A stretch of DNA of 64,000 bases, from positions 1,302,001 to 1,366,000 of the forward strand of contig NZ_JRMB01000002.1 in NCBI RefSeq assembly GCF_000759445.1. Direction: 5' to 3'. Shown in pieces: positions 41,201 through 53,831 of this stretch. Source of the DNA: Pseudomonas lutea. Lineage in GTDB: Bacteria > Pseudomonadota > Gammaproteobacteria > Pseudomonadales > Pseudomonadaceae. Position 1 is the stretch's first letter. Each line of letters begins with the position of its first letter. The notes under the pieces are model-generated. The model searched no databases. It was given only the letters and a program-made list of their open reading frames with translations, and had not been told where the DNA came from. Made by a program: the position numbers and the translations under genes.

Positions 41201-42187
41201 GAGATCAAGCGCGGTACCTACGTGATGCCGACGCTGATCGAACTCGACAGCTTCGACGAACTGCAGCGCGAAATCTTCGGCCCGGTATTGCACGTCGTGC
41301 GCTATAAGCGCCGCGAGCTTGACCAACTGATCGCGCAAATCAATGCGTCGGGTTACGGCCTGACACTCGGCGTGCATACACGCATCGACGAGACCATTGC
41401 CAAGGTCATCGACAACGTCAACGCCGGCAACATGTACGTCAACCGCAACATCGTGGGTGCTGTCGTCGGTGTGCAGCCGTTTGGTGGCGAAGGGCTGTCG
41501 GGCACCGGGCCAAAAGCCGGTGGCCCGCTGTACCTTTACCGTTTGCTGTCAACGCGCCCCGCCGACGCCGTGCAGAAGTCCTTCGCGACGCGGGATGCGC
41601 AACAGGTGCCGGACACTCGCATGCAGGAGTCGATGCTCAAGCCGTTGATCGCGCTCAAGGCGTGGGCGGGCAAGCACCAGCTCAATGAGCTGGAAGCCTT
41701 GTGCAATCAGTTCGCCGAACAGTCGCAGAGTGGCGTGACACGCATGCTCATGGGCCCGACCGGCGAGCGCAACAGCTACAGCATCCTGCCGCGCGAACAC
41801 GTGTTGTGTCTGGCCGAAGACGAGACGGACCTGCTGGCGCAACTGGCAGCAGTCATGGCAGTGGGCAGCACGGCGATCATCCCGGACGGAGAGCCGGGCA
41901 AATCGCTGCGTAGCCGTCTGCCTAAAGAGGTGCAGGCACGTCTCAAACTGGTTGCCGACTGGAACAAGGACGAGGTCGCGATTGATGCGGTGCTGCATCA
42001 CGGGGACTCCGACCAACTGCGCGCGATCTGCCAACAGGTCGCCCAGCGCAGCGGCGCTATCATCGGCGTGCATGGCCTCTCCAAAGGCGAGACCAACATT
42101 GCACTGGAACGTCTGGTGATCGAGCGCGCGCTGAGCGTGAACACGGCAGCAGCAGGCGGCAACGCAAGCCTGATGACCATCGGATAA
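38234..42187 (+). CDS. putA: Trifunctional PutA: repressor, proline dehydrogenase, P5C dehydrogenase
   Basis: Oxidises proline to glutamate in two steps and represses the put genes. The 1317 residues begin with a ribbon-helix-helix domain (1-47: TTTLGVKLDDPTRERLKSAA), continue with the FAD proline dehydrogenase barrel (about 190-565: GWNGIGFVIQAYQKR, RLVKGAYWDSEIKRAQ), then the P5C/aldehyde dehydrogenase domain (about 640-1120) with E881 in AETGGQN and catalytic C915 in SAGQRCSALR, and a C-terminal domain. Length fits the E. coli type, 1320 residues. GAGGA precedes the ATG. Electrons pass to ubiquinone when bound to the membrane. Confidence 0.97.
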   Translation: MATTTLGVKLDDPTRERLKSAAQSIDRTPHWLIKQAIFNYLEKLEGGATLSELSGLGGKDADDQGDLPADVGHQAFLEFAESILPQSVLRAAITSAYRRPEPEVVPMLIEQARLPAPMADATHKLAASIAEKLRNQKSAGGRAGIVQGLLQEFSLSSQEGVALMCLAEALLRIPDKGTRDALIRDKISTGNWHPHLGNSPSLFVNAATWGLLLTGKLVSTHNEAGLTSSLSRIIGKSGEPMIRKGVDMAMRLMGEQFVTGETIAEALANASRFEAKGFRYSYDMLGEAALTEHDAQKYLASYEQAIHSIGKASHGRGIYEGPGISIKLSALHPRYSRAQYERVMDELYPRLLSLTLLAKQYDIGLNIDAEEADRLELSLDLLERLCFEPQLTGWNGIGFVIQAYQKRCPYVIDYVIDLARRSRHRLMIRLVKGAYWDSEIKRAQVEGLEGYPVYTRKVYTDVSYVACARKLLSVPEVIYPQFATHNAHTLAAIYHIAGQNYYPGQYEFQCLHGMGEPLYEQVVGKVADGKLNRPCRVYAPVGTHETLLAYLVRRLLENGANTSFVNRIADQSISIQELVADPVSSIERMATQEGGFGLPHPRIPLPRDLYGAERANSAGIDMANEHRLASLSSALLATAHNAWKAGPMLGCPVSAGTETPVLNPSDLRDVVGHVQEATLEDVDNALLSALSAGPIWQATPPAERAAILERAADLMEAEIQPLMGLLAREAGKTFANAIAEVREAVDFLRYYAVQARNDFSNDAHRPLGPVVCISPWNFPLAIFSGQVAAALAAGNPVLAKPAEQTPLIAAQAVRILLEAGIPEGVVQLLPGRGETVGARLVGDDRVKGVMFTGSTEVARLLQRNVAGRLDAQGRPIPLIAETGGQNAMIVDSSALTEQVVIDVVSSAFDSAGQRCSALRVLCLQEDSADRVIEMLKGAMAESRLGNPERLSVDIGPVIDQEAKAGIEKHIQAMRDKGRNVYQVAIADSDEIKRGTYVMPTLIELDSFDELQREIFGPVLHVVRYKRRELDQLIAQINASGYGLTLGVHTRIDETIAKVIDNVNAGNMYVNRNIVGAVVGVQPFGGEGLSGTGPKAGGPLYLYRLLSTRPADAVQKSFATRDAQQVPDTRMQESMLKPLIALKAWAGKHQLNELEALCNQFAEQSQSGVTRMLMGPTGERNSYSILPREHVLCLAEDETDLLAQLAAVMAVGSTAIIPDGEPGKSLRSRLPKEVQARLKLVADWNKDEVAIDAVLHHGDSDQLRAICQQVAQRSGAIIGVHGLSKGETNIALERLVIERALSVNTAAAGGNASLMTIG

Positions 42188-42242
42188 ACCGGCAGTGTGA
42201 ACCCGGCGTTTTTGAAAATGTCGGGGGTCCGGCCTGATAACG

Positions 42243-42335
42243 GTGTACGAGTGCAGAAGCGCGCTTGCCTGCGAGTGAACCAAGTCAAAACCCCAGCGGG
42301 TATGACTTGCAGCATTCGGGGGCAAGCGCGTTCGT
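42243..42335. repeat. Degenerate REP pair after putA
   Basis: GCAGAAGCGCGCTTGCCTGCGA and GGGGCAAGCGCGTTCGTGAA are a decayed version of the inverted pairs found elsewhere. The 300-bp putA-acyl-CoA dehydrogenase gap contains nothing further. Confidence 0.5.
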
Positions 42336-42487
42336 GAACCCGATGCGGCCAGCATGCTTTTACCGTTTGATACGCCCATCACGCGCATCAATCATCCTGT
42401 TCACCCCAATCCCTCCCCCCTAGACTCGACGGCACATCACGCACAGGGCTCATGAGCCCAAGCCAACCCAAAAAAAGGTACGCCGTC

Positions 42488-44290
42488 ATGTCCGAGACGC
42501 TGCTCAGTTCCCGAAATCTGGCTTTCGAGCTGTACGAAGTGCTGGATGCCGAGGCGCTGACACAACGTGAGCGGTTCGCCGAGCACAGCCGGGAGACCTT
42601 TGATGCGGCGATCAGCACGGCACGCACCATCGCAGAGAAATACTTCGCGCCACACAATCGTAAAAATGACGAAAACGAGCCTCGCTTCGAGAACGGCGCA
42701 GCGGTTCTGATTCCTGAGGTTAAGCCCGCCGTCGATGCCTTCCTGGAAGCGGGTTTTCTCAACGCAGCGCGTGACTTCGACGTCGGCGGCATGCAGCTGC
42801 CTACCTTGTTGTCTCAGGCGTGCTTCGCGCATTTCCAGTCCGCCAATGCCGCCACGGCGTCGTACCCGTTTCTGACGATGGGCGCGGCGAACCTTATCGA
42901 GAACTTCGGCACAGACGAACAAAAACAGCGCTTTCTACAGCCGATGATCGAGGGCCGTTTCTTCGGCACCATGGCCTTGACGGAGCCCCACGCCGGCTCC
43001 TCGCTGTCAGACATTCGCACCCGCGCCGAGCCTGCTGGGGACGGCACCTACCGCCTGCGCGGCAACAAGATTTTTATTTCAGGGGGCGATCACCCGCTTT
43101 CCGAAAACATTGTCCATCTGGTCCTGGCGAAACTGCCTGACGCGCCGCCGGGCGTGAAGGGTATCTCGTTGTTCATCGTGCCGAAGTTTCTGGTTCATGA
43201 AGACGGCAGCCTGGGCGCGCGTAACGACGTTGCGCTGGCAGGGCTTTTCCACAAGATGGGCTGGCGCGGCACCACCTCTACCGCGTTGAACTTCGGGGAC
43301 AACGGGCAGTGCGTGGGTTATCTGGTGGGTCAGCCGCATCAGGGCCTGAGCTGCATGTTCCAGATGATGAATGAGGCACGCATCGGCGTCGGCATGGGAG
43401 CGGTCATGCTGGGTTACGCCGGCTACCTGTATTCACTGGAATATGCACGCGAACGCCCGCAAGGTCGGCTGCCCGACAGCAAGGCGCCGGACGGTGCGCC
43501 CGTTTCCATCATCCAGCACGCCGACGTCAAACGCATGCTGCTGATGCAGAAGGCTTATGTCGAGGGCTCCTTCGACCTGGGTCTGTACGCCGCCCGGCTG
43601 TTCGACGACACGCAGACAGGCGCAAGCGAGGACGTGCGAAAGCATGCTCACGAACTGCTTGATCTGTTGACGCCCATCGTTAAATCCTGGCCCTCGGAGT
43701 TCTGCCTGAAGGCCAACGAACTGGCGATTCAGGTGCTCGGAGGCCATGGCTACACACGTGAATACCCCGTCGAGCAGTACTACCGTGACAATCGGCTGAA
43801 CCCTATCCATGAGGGCACTCACGGGATTCAGTCGCTCGACTTGCTGGGGCGCAAACTGGCGCAGAACGGCGGCGCCGGACTCAAACAACTGCTGAGGCTG
43901 ATTGTCGGCACCTGCGAGCGCGCCAAGGCGGATGACGCGCTTGTCCCTTTGCGCCAGCCGCTTGAGCAACTGGTTGCCCGGTTGCAAACCGTCACCCTCG
44001 GTTTGCTGACCGACCTGAGCCAGGGCAAGGTCAATGCCACGCTGGCCAACTCGGCTCTCTACCTTAAAGCGTTCGGTCATACCGTCATCGGCTGGCGCTG
44101 GCTGGAGCAGGCGATTCGGGCCCAGGAGGGTCTGGATAATGCCAGCGAGGCGGACGTTGCTTTCTACAAAGGCAAACTGCAGGCGGCCCGTTACTTCCTG
44201 ACGTGGGAAGTACCGGGCTGTCACCATGAGCTGGCCATCCTCGAAAAACGCGATGACGCGTGCCTTTCGATGCAGGAAAGCTGGTTCTGA
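42488..44290 (+). CDS. Acyl-CoA dehydrogenase, long type with C-terminal extension
   Basis: FAD enzyme that desaturates acyl-CoA at the alpha-beta bond. The 600-residue protein has the core ACAD domains (about 75-450; ALTEPHAGSSLSDIRTRA, VLGGHGYTREYPVEQYYRDNRLNPIHEGTHGIQ) and a C-terminal extension typical of the approximately 600-residue bacterial group. YPVEQYYRD is the consensus FAD/substrate region. The ATG at 42488 gives a length that matches Pseudomonas homologues and follows AAGGTA. A start at 42452 also fits the frame. It is 15 bp from the convergent toxin-like gene. Chain length preference is not known. Confidence 0.88.
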   Translation: MSETLLSSRNLAFELYEVLDAEALTQRERFAEHSRETFDAAISTARTIAEKYFAPHNRKNDENEPRFENGAAVLIPEVKPAVDAFLEAGFLNAARDFDVGGMQLPTLLSQACFAHFQSANAATASYPFLTMGAANLIENFGTDEQKQRFLQPMIEGRFFGTMALTEPHAGSSLSDIRTRAEPAGDGTYRLRGNKIFISGGDHPLSENIVHLVLAKLPDAPPGVKGISLFIVPKFLVHEDGSLGARNDVALAGLFHKMGWRGTTSTALNFGDNGQCVGYLVGQPHQGLSCMFQMMNEARIGVGMGAVMLGYAGYLYSLEYARERPQGRLPDSKAPDGAPVSIIQHADVKRMLLMQKAYVEGSFDLGLYAARLFDDTQTGASEDVRKHAHELLDLLTPIVKSWPSEFCLKANELAIQVLGGHGYTREYPVEQYYRDNRLNPIHEGTHGIQSLDLLGRKLAQNGGAGLKQLLRLIVGTCERAKADDALVPLRQPLEQLVARLQTVTLGLLTDLSQGKVNATLANSALYLKAFGHTVIGWRWLEQAIRAQEGLDNASEADVAFYKGKLQAARYFLTWEVPGCHHELAILEKRDDACLSMQESWF

Positions 44291-44305
44291 CCGATCGTTG
44301 TTCCG

Positions 44306-46849
44306 CTAAAACGCCGGCGTCGGAAAAAAACGTTCAGTCAGTTGCTGCGCGCTGCTGCCCAGCCGCGCTGCATATTGCGCGCGACTGAACGCCTCTCCGG
44401 TGCGCAAATCCAGCAATTGGCGTCCCTCTATTGGGCCCTCGATTTCGCGCAGCTGCACTTTCATGAACTGATAAAACGTACCGAGCACCTGCTCGATACT
44501 TTCGATGCGGAAGTAATGGCCCGGCAGAAAGATCGCCTCGGCCTCCTCCGGATTTGCCGAAAAAGGCGCAACGGGTACAGCGTTCAAGTAGTCCTTTTCC
44601 GGCAGCACGAACACCACGCTGGTGTCGTCGAAGCGGATCGGTGCCGTCGTCGCGCTGGCATGTATCCCCTCCTGATTGCTGGCGAACGTACGCGCCATGT
44701 AAGGGTTTTCGCTGAACGATGTGATGTCGGTGGTAACGAGCACATCGCCCGCCCGAACATCGCCCGTGCGGAAAAACGCACCGGACGTCCCGCGCGCCCC
44801 GCTGCCACCGCGGTATAGAGCGACATCGTTGTTCCTGCCCACGGTGACGACGTCGTCCACGAACCGCTGGAGCATGTCGACCTGATCGGGATACTTCGGC
44901 ACTCCTGTGCGCAGGAACTGGTTGTAGGCGTCATCTTCCTGAGTGTATTGCGTAATACTGGCGGCGAAATGGTCGCCTTCATGGGTGCGGAACACGCGGT
45001 GTTTGGCACCCCATTCGTCGAAGTGAACGTCTTCACCTTCGGAATCGGTGGTGACGGTTTCGTAGGGGTCCATTCGGAAGGCCTCGACGACGGTCTCCTG
45101 ACGCGCCATTGCAGCCTCGGAGTAGAGCTTTTCGTCGAACAGGTTCAGCTGCATGAAGCGGTCCCAGAACGCGGACTGCACGGTGACAAATCGGGGCTGG
45201 GAAACAGCGACAATCGCACCGTCCATGGGCGATCCTCCGGCGAGGCGCAGGGGTGACAGTCCTTTCCAGCCAGCGTGCGCGTCGTATGCCACCCCATAGC
45301 GGCCGTTGAAAGCAAACGGGTTGCCTGGGTCGACAACCACCCAACCGCCCAGGCTTTCATCGAAGCTGACGCGATGCGCCTCGGCCCCGATCAATATCCA
45401 CATCTCGCCGTTGTCCAGTCGGTGAATCCCTTCAAAACGCGCCTCCCCAAGCTCTGGAATTGCCGGCTCAAGCACGACATCCCCACTCATGCCCGCCAGA
45501 GGGTTGCCAGCCAACTCGCCCAGCGGTGGCCGGATTCGCGGCGCCGCCACACAGATATCCGCGCTCATTCGAGTGAGTAAAGGCAGATTAAAAAGCAAAT
45601 ATATGGCGCTACTGATTGCACCCTGCACGCCCGCCCGGCGCTGCTCAGCGGTTTTGCCACTGGCGGCCAGATCGATACTCAGGCCGACGCCGATGGCGCT
45701 GGCACCAACCACCGCCAGCGCCATCGGCCAGCCCAGGACGGCGAGGTTGCCGGACACTGACAGGAAGGCGTTCAAATAGCCGAGCCAGATTTGCTTGCGC
45801 AGGTCGCCATTGCTGGTCAACAAGGTGTCGGCGTCCTGCATCATGTCCCTGCGCGCCATGTCCCGTAGATAAGCAAATGGATCACCCGGGATGGGATCAG
45901 CACTGCGATTGACCAGCCGGGCCGGGCCGTCAAGGTCTTGCTCCCGGCTTAGCAGCAGGGCTACGTCGCGCTGAAACGCCTGGCGATGTGCTTGCCAGTC
46001 ATCCGGCGAACGCAAAAACCGGGCACAGATGGCGACACGGGTTCTCAGGGAAAGGAACTGCCCCTTCAACCATTCGTAAAGCTGCTGATGGGTATCGAAA
46101 CAGCGGAAGGGCTCTTCATCCCCACAGAGATAGATCATCTGCCGCCCGCCCTCACCAGCGATGCGCAGTACGTCCCGCGCCTTGAACTCGCCCAACTCCA
46201 GATAAAACATGCCGAGCGATGGCAAGCGAAGCTGCGCAAGACTTGGTACTGGGTCGGGGTCTGGCGTGATTGCGCGGCGCAGCACATGGAAGTCAGCCAG
46301 GGAAAGACGGTGCCGGCCGACACTTTCACCCGCATGAGCGAGGAAACTGGCTTTGGCGAGCAGGCAGAAGTCATCACTGTGCTGCGCCCAGAACCGGTCC
46401 ATCTGGCGCCGGTAGCCTGCACTGAAATCCAGCGCCCAGAAATCTTCGAGGACCTCCGCCGGTAACAGGCGCACCTCATTGCGTTCATCAAAACGCTCAT
46501 GGGTCGGCCCGTCCGTGTAAAAACCGCCGTAAAGCGACAGTTCATCCACAGACTGCTGATCGGCGGCATCAAAACGATGAAGCAGTAACTCGATCATGGT
46601 CATCGACTGGACAGGCTTACCACCATGCCTCCAGCCCGTGAACGACCGCGAACTGCTGCTGGCCGTCGAGAAACGGTGCCAGTACACCTGACCGGGATCG
46701 AGATGCTGACCGGTGTGTTTGAAGATGATGCGTTGTGCGGCGGACCTGGCCAATTCGTGAAGGTCGGGATATGCCGCGGCGTAACGCCTGGCTATTTGCT
46801 TGAGCTGTCGTTCATCGGATGTGGCAACTGCCGTGTTTGAACCCTGCAT
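44306..46849 (-). CDS. DUF6543-like toxin with C-terminal ADP-ribosyltransferase domain
   Basis: A large 847-residue protein. The N-terminal 600 or so residues look like the DUF6543/dermonecrotic-toxin region common in Pseudomonas effectors (for example LPSLGMFYLELGEFKARDVL, then a hydrophobic helix pair near 370-400 that could insert in membranes). The C-terminal region has the arginine-specific ADP-ribosyltransferase signature: R680 in LYRGG, the STS-like T710-S-F-S713 in DITSFSENPYMARTFA, and the biglutamate E769-A-E771. No signal peptide is present, no good ribosome binding site precedes the ATG, and no immunity gene adjoins it. The host target and secretion route are unknown. Confidence 0.8.
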   Translation of the reverse strand: MQGSNTAVATSDERQLKQIARRYAAAYPDLHELARSAAQRIIFKHTGQHLDPGQVYWHRFSTASSSSRSFTGWRHGGKPVQSMTMIELLLHRFDAADQQSVDELSLYGGFYTDGPTHERFDERNEVRLLPAEVLEDFWALDFSAGYRRQMDRFWAQHSDDFCLLAKASFLAHAGESVGRHRLSLADFHVLRRAITPDPDPVPSLAQLRLPSLGMFYLELGEFKARDVLRIAGEGGRQMIYLCGDEEPFRCFDTHQQLYEWLKGQFLSLRTRVAICARFLRSPDDWQAHRQAFQRDVALLLSREQDLDGPARLVNRSADPIPGDPFAYLRDMARRDMMQDADTLLTSNGDLRKQIWLGYLNAFLSVSGNLAVLGWPMALAVVGASAIGVGLSIDLAASGKTAEQRRAGVQGAISSAIYLLFNLPLLTRMSADICVAAPRIRPPLGELAGNPLAGMSGDVVLEPAIPELGEARFEGIHRLDNGEMWILIGAEAHRVSFDESLGGWVVVDPGNPFAFNGRYGVAYDAHAGWKGLSPLRLAGGSPMDGAIVAVSQPRFVTVQSAFWDRFMQLNLFDEKLYSEAAMARQETVVEAFRMDPYETVTTDSEGEDVHFDEWGAKHRVFRTHEGDHFAASITQYTQEDDAYNQFLRTGVPKYPDQVDMLQRFVDDVVTVGRNNDVALYRGGSGARGTSGAFFRTGDVRAGDVLVTTDITSFSENPYMARTFASNQEGIHASATTAPIRFDDTSVVFVLPEKDYLNAVPVAPFSANPEEAEAIFLPGHYFRIESIEQVLGTFYQFMKVQLREIEGPIEGRQLLDLRTGEAFSRAQYAARLGSSAQQLTERFFPTPAF

Positions 46850-47143
46850 GGCGTGAATCGCTTCTGGCTAAAAGGAAGCCCGACGTGATCAGAAGTCGAA
46901 TCGCCATGTGACATACATATTTATGACGGCCAAAAGTCGATGACTCGCCTGGAAAGGGATCAGCAGGGAGTTGAGGTGCTATCGCGCAACGCCGTTCAAA
47001 CCTGACCACGGGTCCATACAGCGCGCCATCACGAATTACGCTTTGACAGCCAACCAATTCAACGGGTTAAATCCCTTGGCACGCGGACTGCATGGTCAGT
47101 TCGCGCCCTCGTTCGTTTGAATTCGTTTTCTGGAGTACCGCCC

Positions 47144-48886
<1,743 letters not shown>

Positions 48887-48921
48887 ACTGCCCCCCATTC
48901 TGTTCGCTTGACCCGGTGTCT

Positions 48922-51900
48922 ATGTTCTCGCTGCGTAATGTTTTTGCCTCGGCCCTGCTTGGGCTATGCCTCTTCTGCGTACCGGCGCTCGCCGCCGATA
49001 CGCCCCCATTGTCCAGCGAGGCCGTACAGCGCAGCCTGGACAAAATCGCCGATCGCAAACTGTCCGCTGACGACCAGAAAGCCCTGCAGCAAGTGCTGGA
49101 GCAGACGCTGACATTTCTGGCCAGCCAGAAGGATAACCAGCAAAAGCTTGAAGACCTGAAAAAGCAGCTCGCCGACGCCCCCCGGCAAACGACCGAAAAC
49201 CAGCGGGAGCTGACCCAGCTCAAGGCCAGTAAGGTCATTCCTGTGGCTCAGCGCTACGCCAGCCTGGACGTGCCCAAACTTGAGCAGATGCTGAGTCAGC
49301 GCAGCGCCCAGCAGGCTGACCTGCAAAAGGCCCTAAACGATGCCAACAGCCTGACCATCACCGCGCAGACCCGCCCCGAACGTGCCCAGGCCGAGATCAG
49401 CAGCAGCCAGACACGCACTCAGGCGATCAACAATATTCTCAAATCCGGCAAGGACGGCGGCAAAGCCATCAACGCCGATCAGCGCAACGCCCTGAATGCC
49501 GAACTCGCGTCGATCAACGCCTTGATCGCCCTGCGCCGCCAGGAACTTGCCGGCAATAGCCAGTTGCAGGACCTCGGCGGGAGCCAGCGCGACCTGCTCA
49601 CGGAAAAGGTCAATCGTCAGGATCAGGAAATTCAGGACCTGCAGACGCTGATCAATGAGAAGCGCCGCGCCCAGTCACAGGAAACCGTGACGCAGCTATC
49701 TCTTGAAGCCCAGAAAGCCGGGGGCAGCAGCCTCTTGACCAGTGAGAGCGACGCCAACCTCAAGCTTTCGGATTACCTGCTGCGAGGCACTGACCGACTC
49801 AACGACCTTACCCAGCAGAACCTGAAAACCAAGACCCAGCTCGATGCGCTGACCCAGACCGATCAAGCGCTGGATGAACAGATCAACGTCTTGAGCGGCA
49901 GCCTGCTGCTGTCCAAAATCCTCTACAAACAGAAGCAGTCGCTGCCCAAGCTCAAGCTCGACAGTGGCTTGGCTGACGAAATCGCTGACATTCGGCTGTA
50001 CCAATTCGAGGTCAACCAGCAACGCGAGCAGATGAGCAGCCCCAGTGCGTATGTCGATACACTCCTGGCCACGCAAAAACCGGAAGACGTCACGCCCGCG
50101 TTGCGCAAAACCCTGCTGGATCTGGCCACCACCCGCAGCGATTTGCTGGAACGCTTGAATCGAGAGCTGAGTGCGCTTCTCAACGAATCCATCACCCTGC
50201 AGCTCAATCAGAAGCAGTTGGTCAGCACGGCCATGAGCCTGCGCGAAACCCTCGACGAGCAGATGTTCTGGATCCCCAGCAACAAGCCGCTGGACCTGGA
50301 GTGGTTTGAACGCATCAAGCCGCGCCTGATCAAGCAGCTGACCACATTGCCGTGGACGTCGAGCATCAGCGAACTCTACGACGGGCTGGCGCAACGACCG
50401 CTGATCTTCCTGCCGCTGTTTCTGGTGATCGGCGCGTTGATGTGGAAGCGCAAAGCGCTGTACGACAAGCTCAACCGCCTGCACGCTGACATCGGCCACT
50501 TCAAGCGGGATCGGCAATGGCAAACGCCGCTGGCGATTTTTATCAACGTTCTGCTGGCCATGCCGTTGTCGCTCACCCTGGCGGTGTGCGCGTTCGCGCT
50601 GCAGATCGATGCGCGAGGCCAAAACGTCAATCTGGGCTCGGCGCTTCTCCAGATCGCTTTGGCCTGGCTGCTGTTCTACACCGCCTACCGGATTCTTGCG
50701 CCGGGCGGCGTCGCGCAACTGCACTTCCGCTGGGAAAAACCTCAGGTCGAATTTTTGCGCGGCTGGATCCGCCGTCTGGGTCTGGTGGTGCTGGCGTTGG
50801 TGACGGTGGTGGCAGTGGCCGAGCACGAGCCCTCGGCCCTTGCCGATGACGTCATTGGCATCGGCGTGGTCCTCACCTGTTACTCGCTGATGACCTGGCT
50901 GCTGGCGCGCCTGTTGCTGACCAGCCCCACTCACCAGAACGCTTCACTGTTCCGTCGCGCAGTAGGGTTGGCCTTTACTGCCATGCCCGTCGCGCTCTTT
51001 GTTGCGGTGTGCTTCGGCTATTACTACACCGCTCTGAAACTCAGTGACCGTCTGATCGATACGCTGTACCTGCTGATGCTGTGGCTGGTCATCGAGGCGG
51101 CGTTCGTCCGCGGGCTGAGTGTGGCTGCACGCCGACTGGCATATCAACGCGCGTTGAGCAAACGTCAGGCAGCCAAGGAAGCGGGCGAAGGCGAGACCCT
51201 GATCGAAGAGCCCACGCTGGATATCGAACAGGTCAACCAGCAGTCGCTGCGCCTGATTCGCCTGGCGCTGATCGCCGGTTTCATCGGCGCTCTTTACTTC
51301 GTCTGGGCCGATTTGATTTCGGTCTTCTCTTACCTCGATAACATCACGCTGTACGAATACACGAGCGGCACCGGCACAAACATCAGCATGGTGCCGATCA
51401 GCCTTGGCGACCTGATTGGGGCACTGGTGATCATCGGCATCACCTTCGTGCTGGCGGGCAACTTGCCGGGCCTGCTGGAAGTGCTCGTGCTGTCGAAGCT
51501 CAATCTAAAGCAGGGCAGTTCGTACGCGACCACGACCTTGCTGTCGTACACCATCGCCGGCATCGGTTTTGTCTCGACGCTCTCCGCACTTGGCGTGAGC
51601 TGGGACAAGTTGCAGTGGCTGGTGGCCGCCCTGTCGGTCGGCCTGGGCTTCGGCATGCAGGAGATCTTCGCGAACTTCATCTCCGGCATCATGATCCTCT
51701 TCGAGCGCCCGGTACGAATCGGCGACACCATCACCATCGGCAATCTGTCGGGCACCGTCAGCAAGATCCGTATCCGCGCGACCACCATTACCGACTTCGA
51801 CCGCAAGGACATCATTGTCCCGAACAAGACCTTCATCACCGGGCAACTGATCAACTGGTCGCTGACCGACACCATCACCCGTGTGACATTGAAGCTGGGT

Positions 51901-52290
51901 GTTGACTACGGCTCTGACCTGGACCTGGTGCGCAACCTCTTGCTCAAGGCCGCTCGGGAAAACCCGCGGGTATTGAAAGAGCCCGAGCCGATCGTTTACT
52001 TCCTCAACTTTGGCGAAAGCACTCTTGATCACGAGTTGCGTATGCATGTGCGCGATCTGGGCGACCGCAATCCGGTGCTCGACGAGATCAACCGATTTAT
52101 CAACAAGGAATTCAAAAAGCAGCACATCAACATCTCGTTCCGGCAGATGGAGGTTTACCTCAAGAACATGCAGGGGCAGGAGTACAAGATGGTGCCCATT
52201 GAGTCCGAACAGAAAACCATTTCGTCCCCTGCCGCCGTTCCGCCTGCGCCCAAGGACGCACCGGAGCCGCCGGAAGTCAGGCTCGACTGA
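48922..52290 (+). CDS. mscK: MscK/KefA-type mechanosensitive channel
   Basis: Large tension-gated channel that releases solutes and potassium at osmotic downshock. It has a signal peptide (MFSLRNVFASALLGLCLFCVPALA), a periplasmic coiled-coil domain (about 30-490) rich in Gln and Leu, about eleven membrane helices (490-960) and an MscS-type pore and beta domain (about 850-1090: VGLGFGMQEIFANFISGIMILFERPVRIGDTI). Length is 1122 residues, as in E. coli MscK (1120). The ATG at 48922 is preferred to a GTG two codons earlier. The last 30 residues are a Pro/Ala tail. Confidence 0.93.
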   Translation: MFSLRNVFASALLGLCLFCVPALAADTPPLSSEAVQRSLDKIADRKLSADDQKALQQVLEQTLTFLASQKDNQQKLEDLKKQLADAPRQTTENQRELTQLKASKVIPVAQRYASLDVPKLEQMLSQRSAQQADLQKALNDANSLTITAQTRPERAQAEISSSQTRTQAINNILKSGKDGGKAINADQRNALNAELASINALIALRRQELAGNSQLQDLGGSQRDLLTEKVNRQDQEIQDLQTLINEKRRAQSQETVTQLSLEAQKAGGSSLLTSESDANLKLSDYLLRGTDRLNDLTQQNLKTKTQLDALTQTDQALDEQINVLSGSLLLSKILYKQKQSLPKLKLDSGLADEIADIRLYQFEVNQQREQMSSPSAYVDTLLATQKPEDVTPALRKTLLDLATTRSDLLERLNRELSALLNESITLQLNQKQLVSTAMSLRETLDEQMFWIPSNKPLDLEWFERIKPRLIKQLTTLPWTSSISELYDGLAQRPLIFLPLFLVIGALMWKRKALYDKLNRLHADIGHFKRDRQWQTPLAIFINVLLAMPLSLTLAVCAFALQIDARGQNVNLGSALLQIALAWLLFYTAYRILAPGGVAQLHFRWEKPQVEFLRGWIRRLGLVVLALVTVVAVAEHEPSALADDVIGIGVVLTCYSLMTWLLARLLLTSPTHQNASLFRRAVGLAFTAMPVALFVAVCFGYYYTALKLSDRLIDTLYLLMLWLVIEAAFVRGLSVAARRLAYQRALSKRQAAKEAGEGETLIEEPTLDIEQVNQQSLRLIRLALIAGFIGALYFVWADLISVFSYLDNITLYEYTSGTGTNISMVPISLGDLIGALVIIGITFVLAGNLPGLLEVLVLSKLNLKQGSSYATTTLLSYTIAGIGFVSTLSALGVSWDKLQWLVAALSVGLGFGMQEIFANFISGIMILFERPVRIGDTITIGNLSGTVSKIRIRATTITDFDRKDIIVPNKTFITGQLINWSLTDTITRVTLKLGVDYGSDLDLVRNLLLKAARENPRVLKEPEPIVYFLNFGESTLDHELRMHVRDLGDRNPVLDEINRFINKEFKKQHINISFRQMEVYLKNMQGQEYKMVPIESEQKTISSPAAVPPAPKDAPEPPEVRLD

Positions 52291-52305
52291 CCTGGAAAAA
52301 CCTAA

Positions 52306-53802
<1,497 letters not shown>

Positions 53803-53831
53803 GTGCGCAGCAGCAACGGCGTGGCGCAGGT

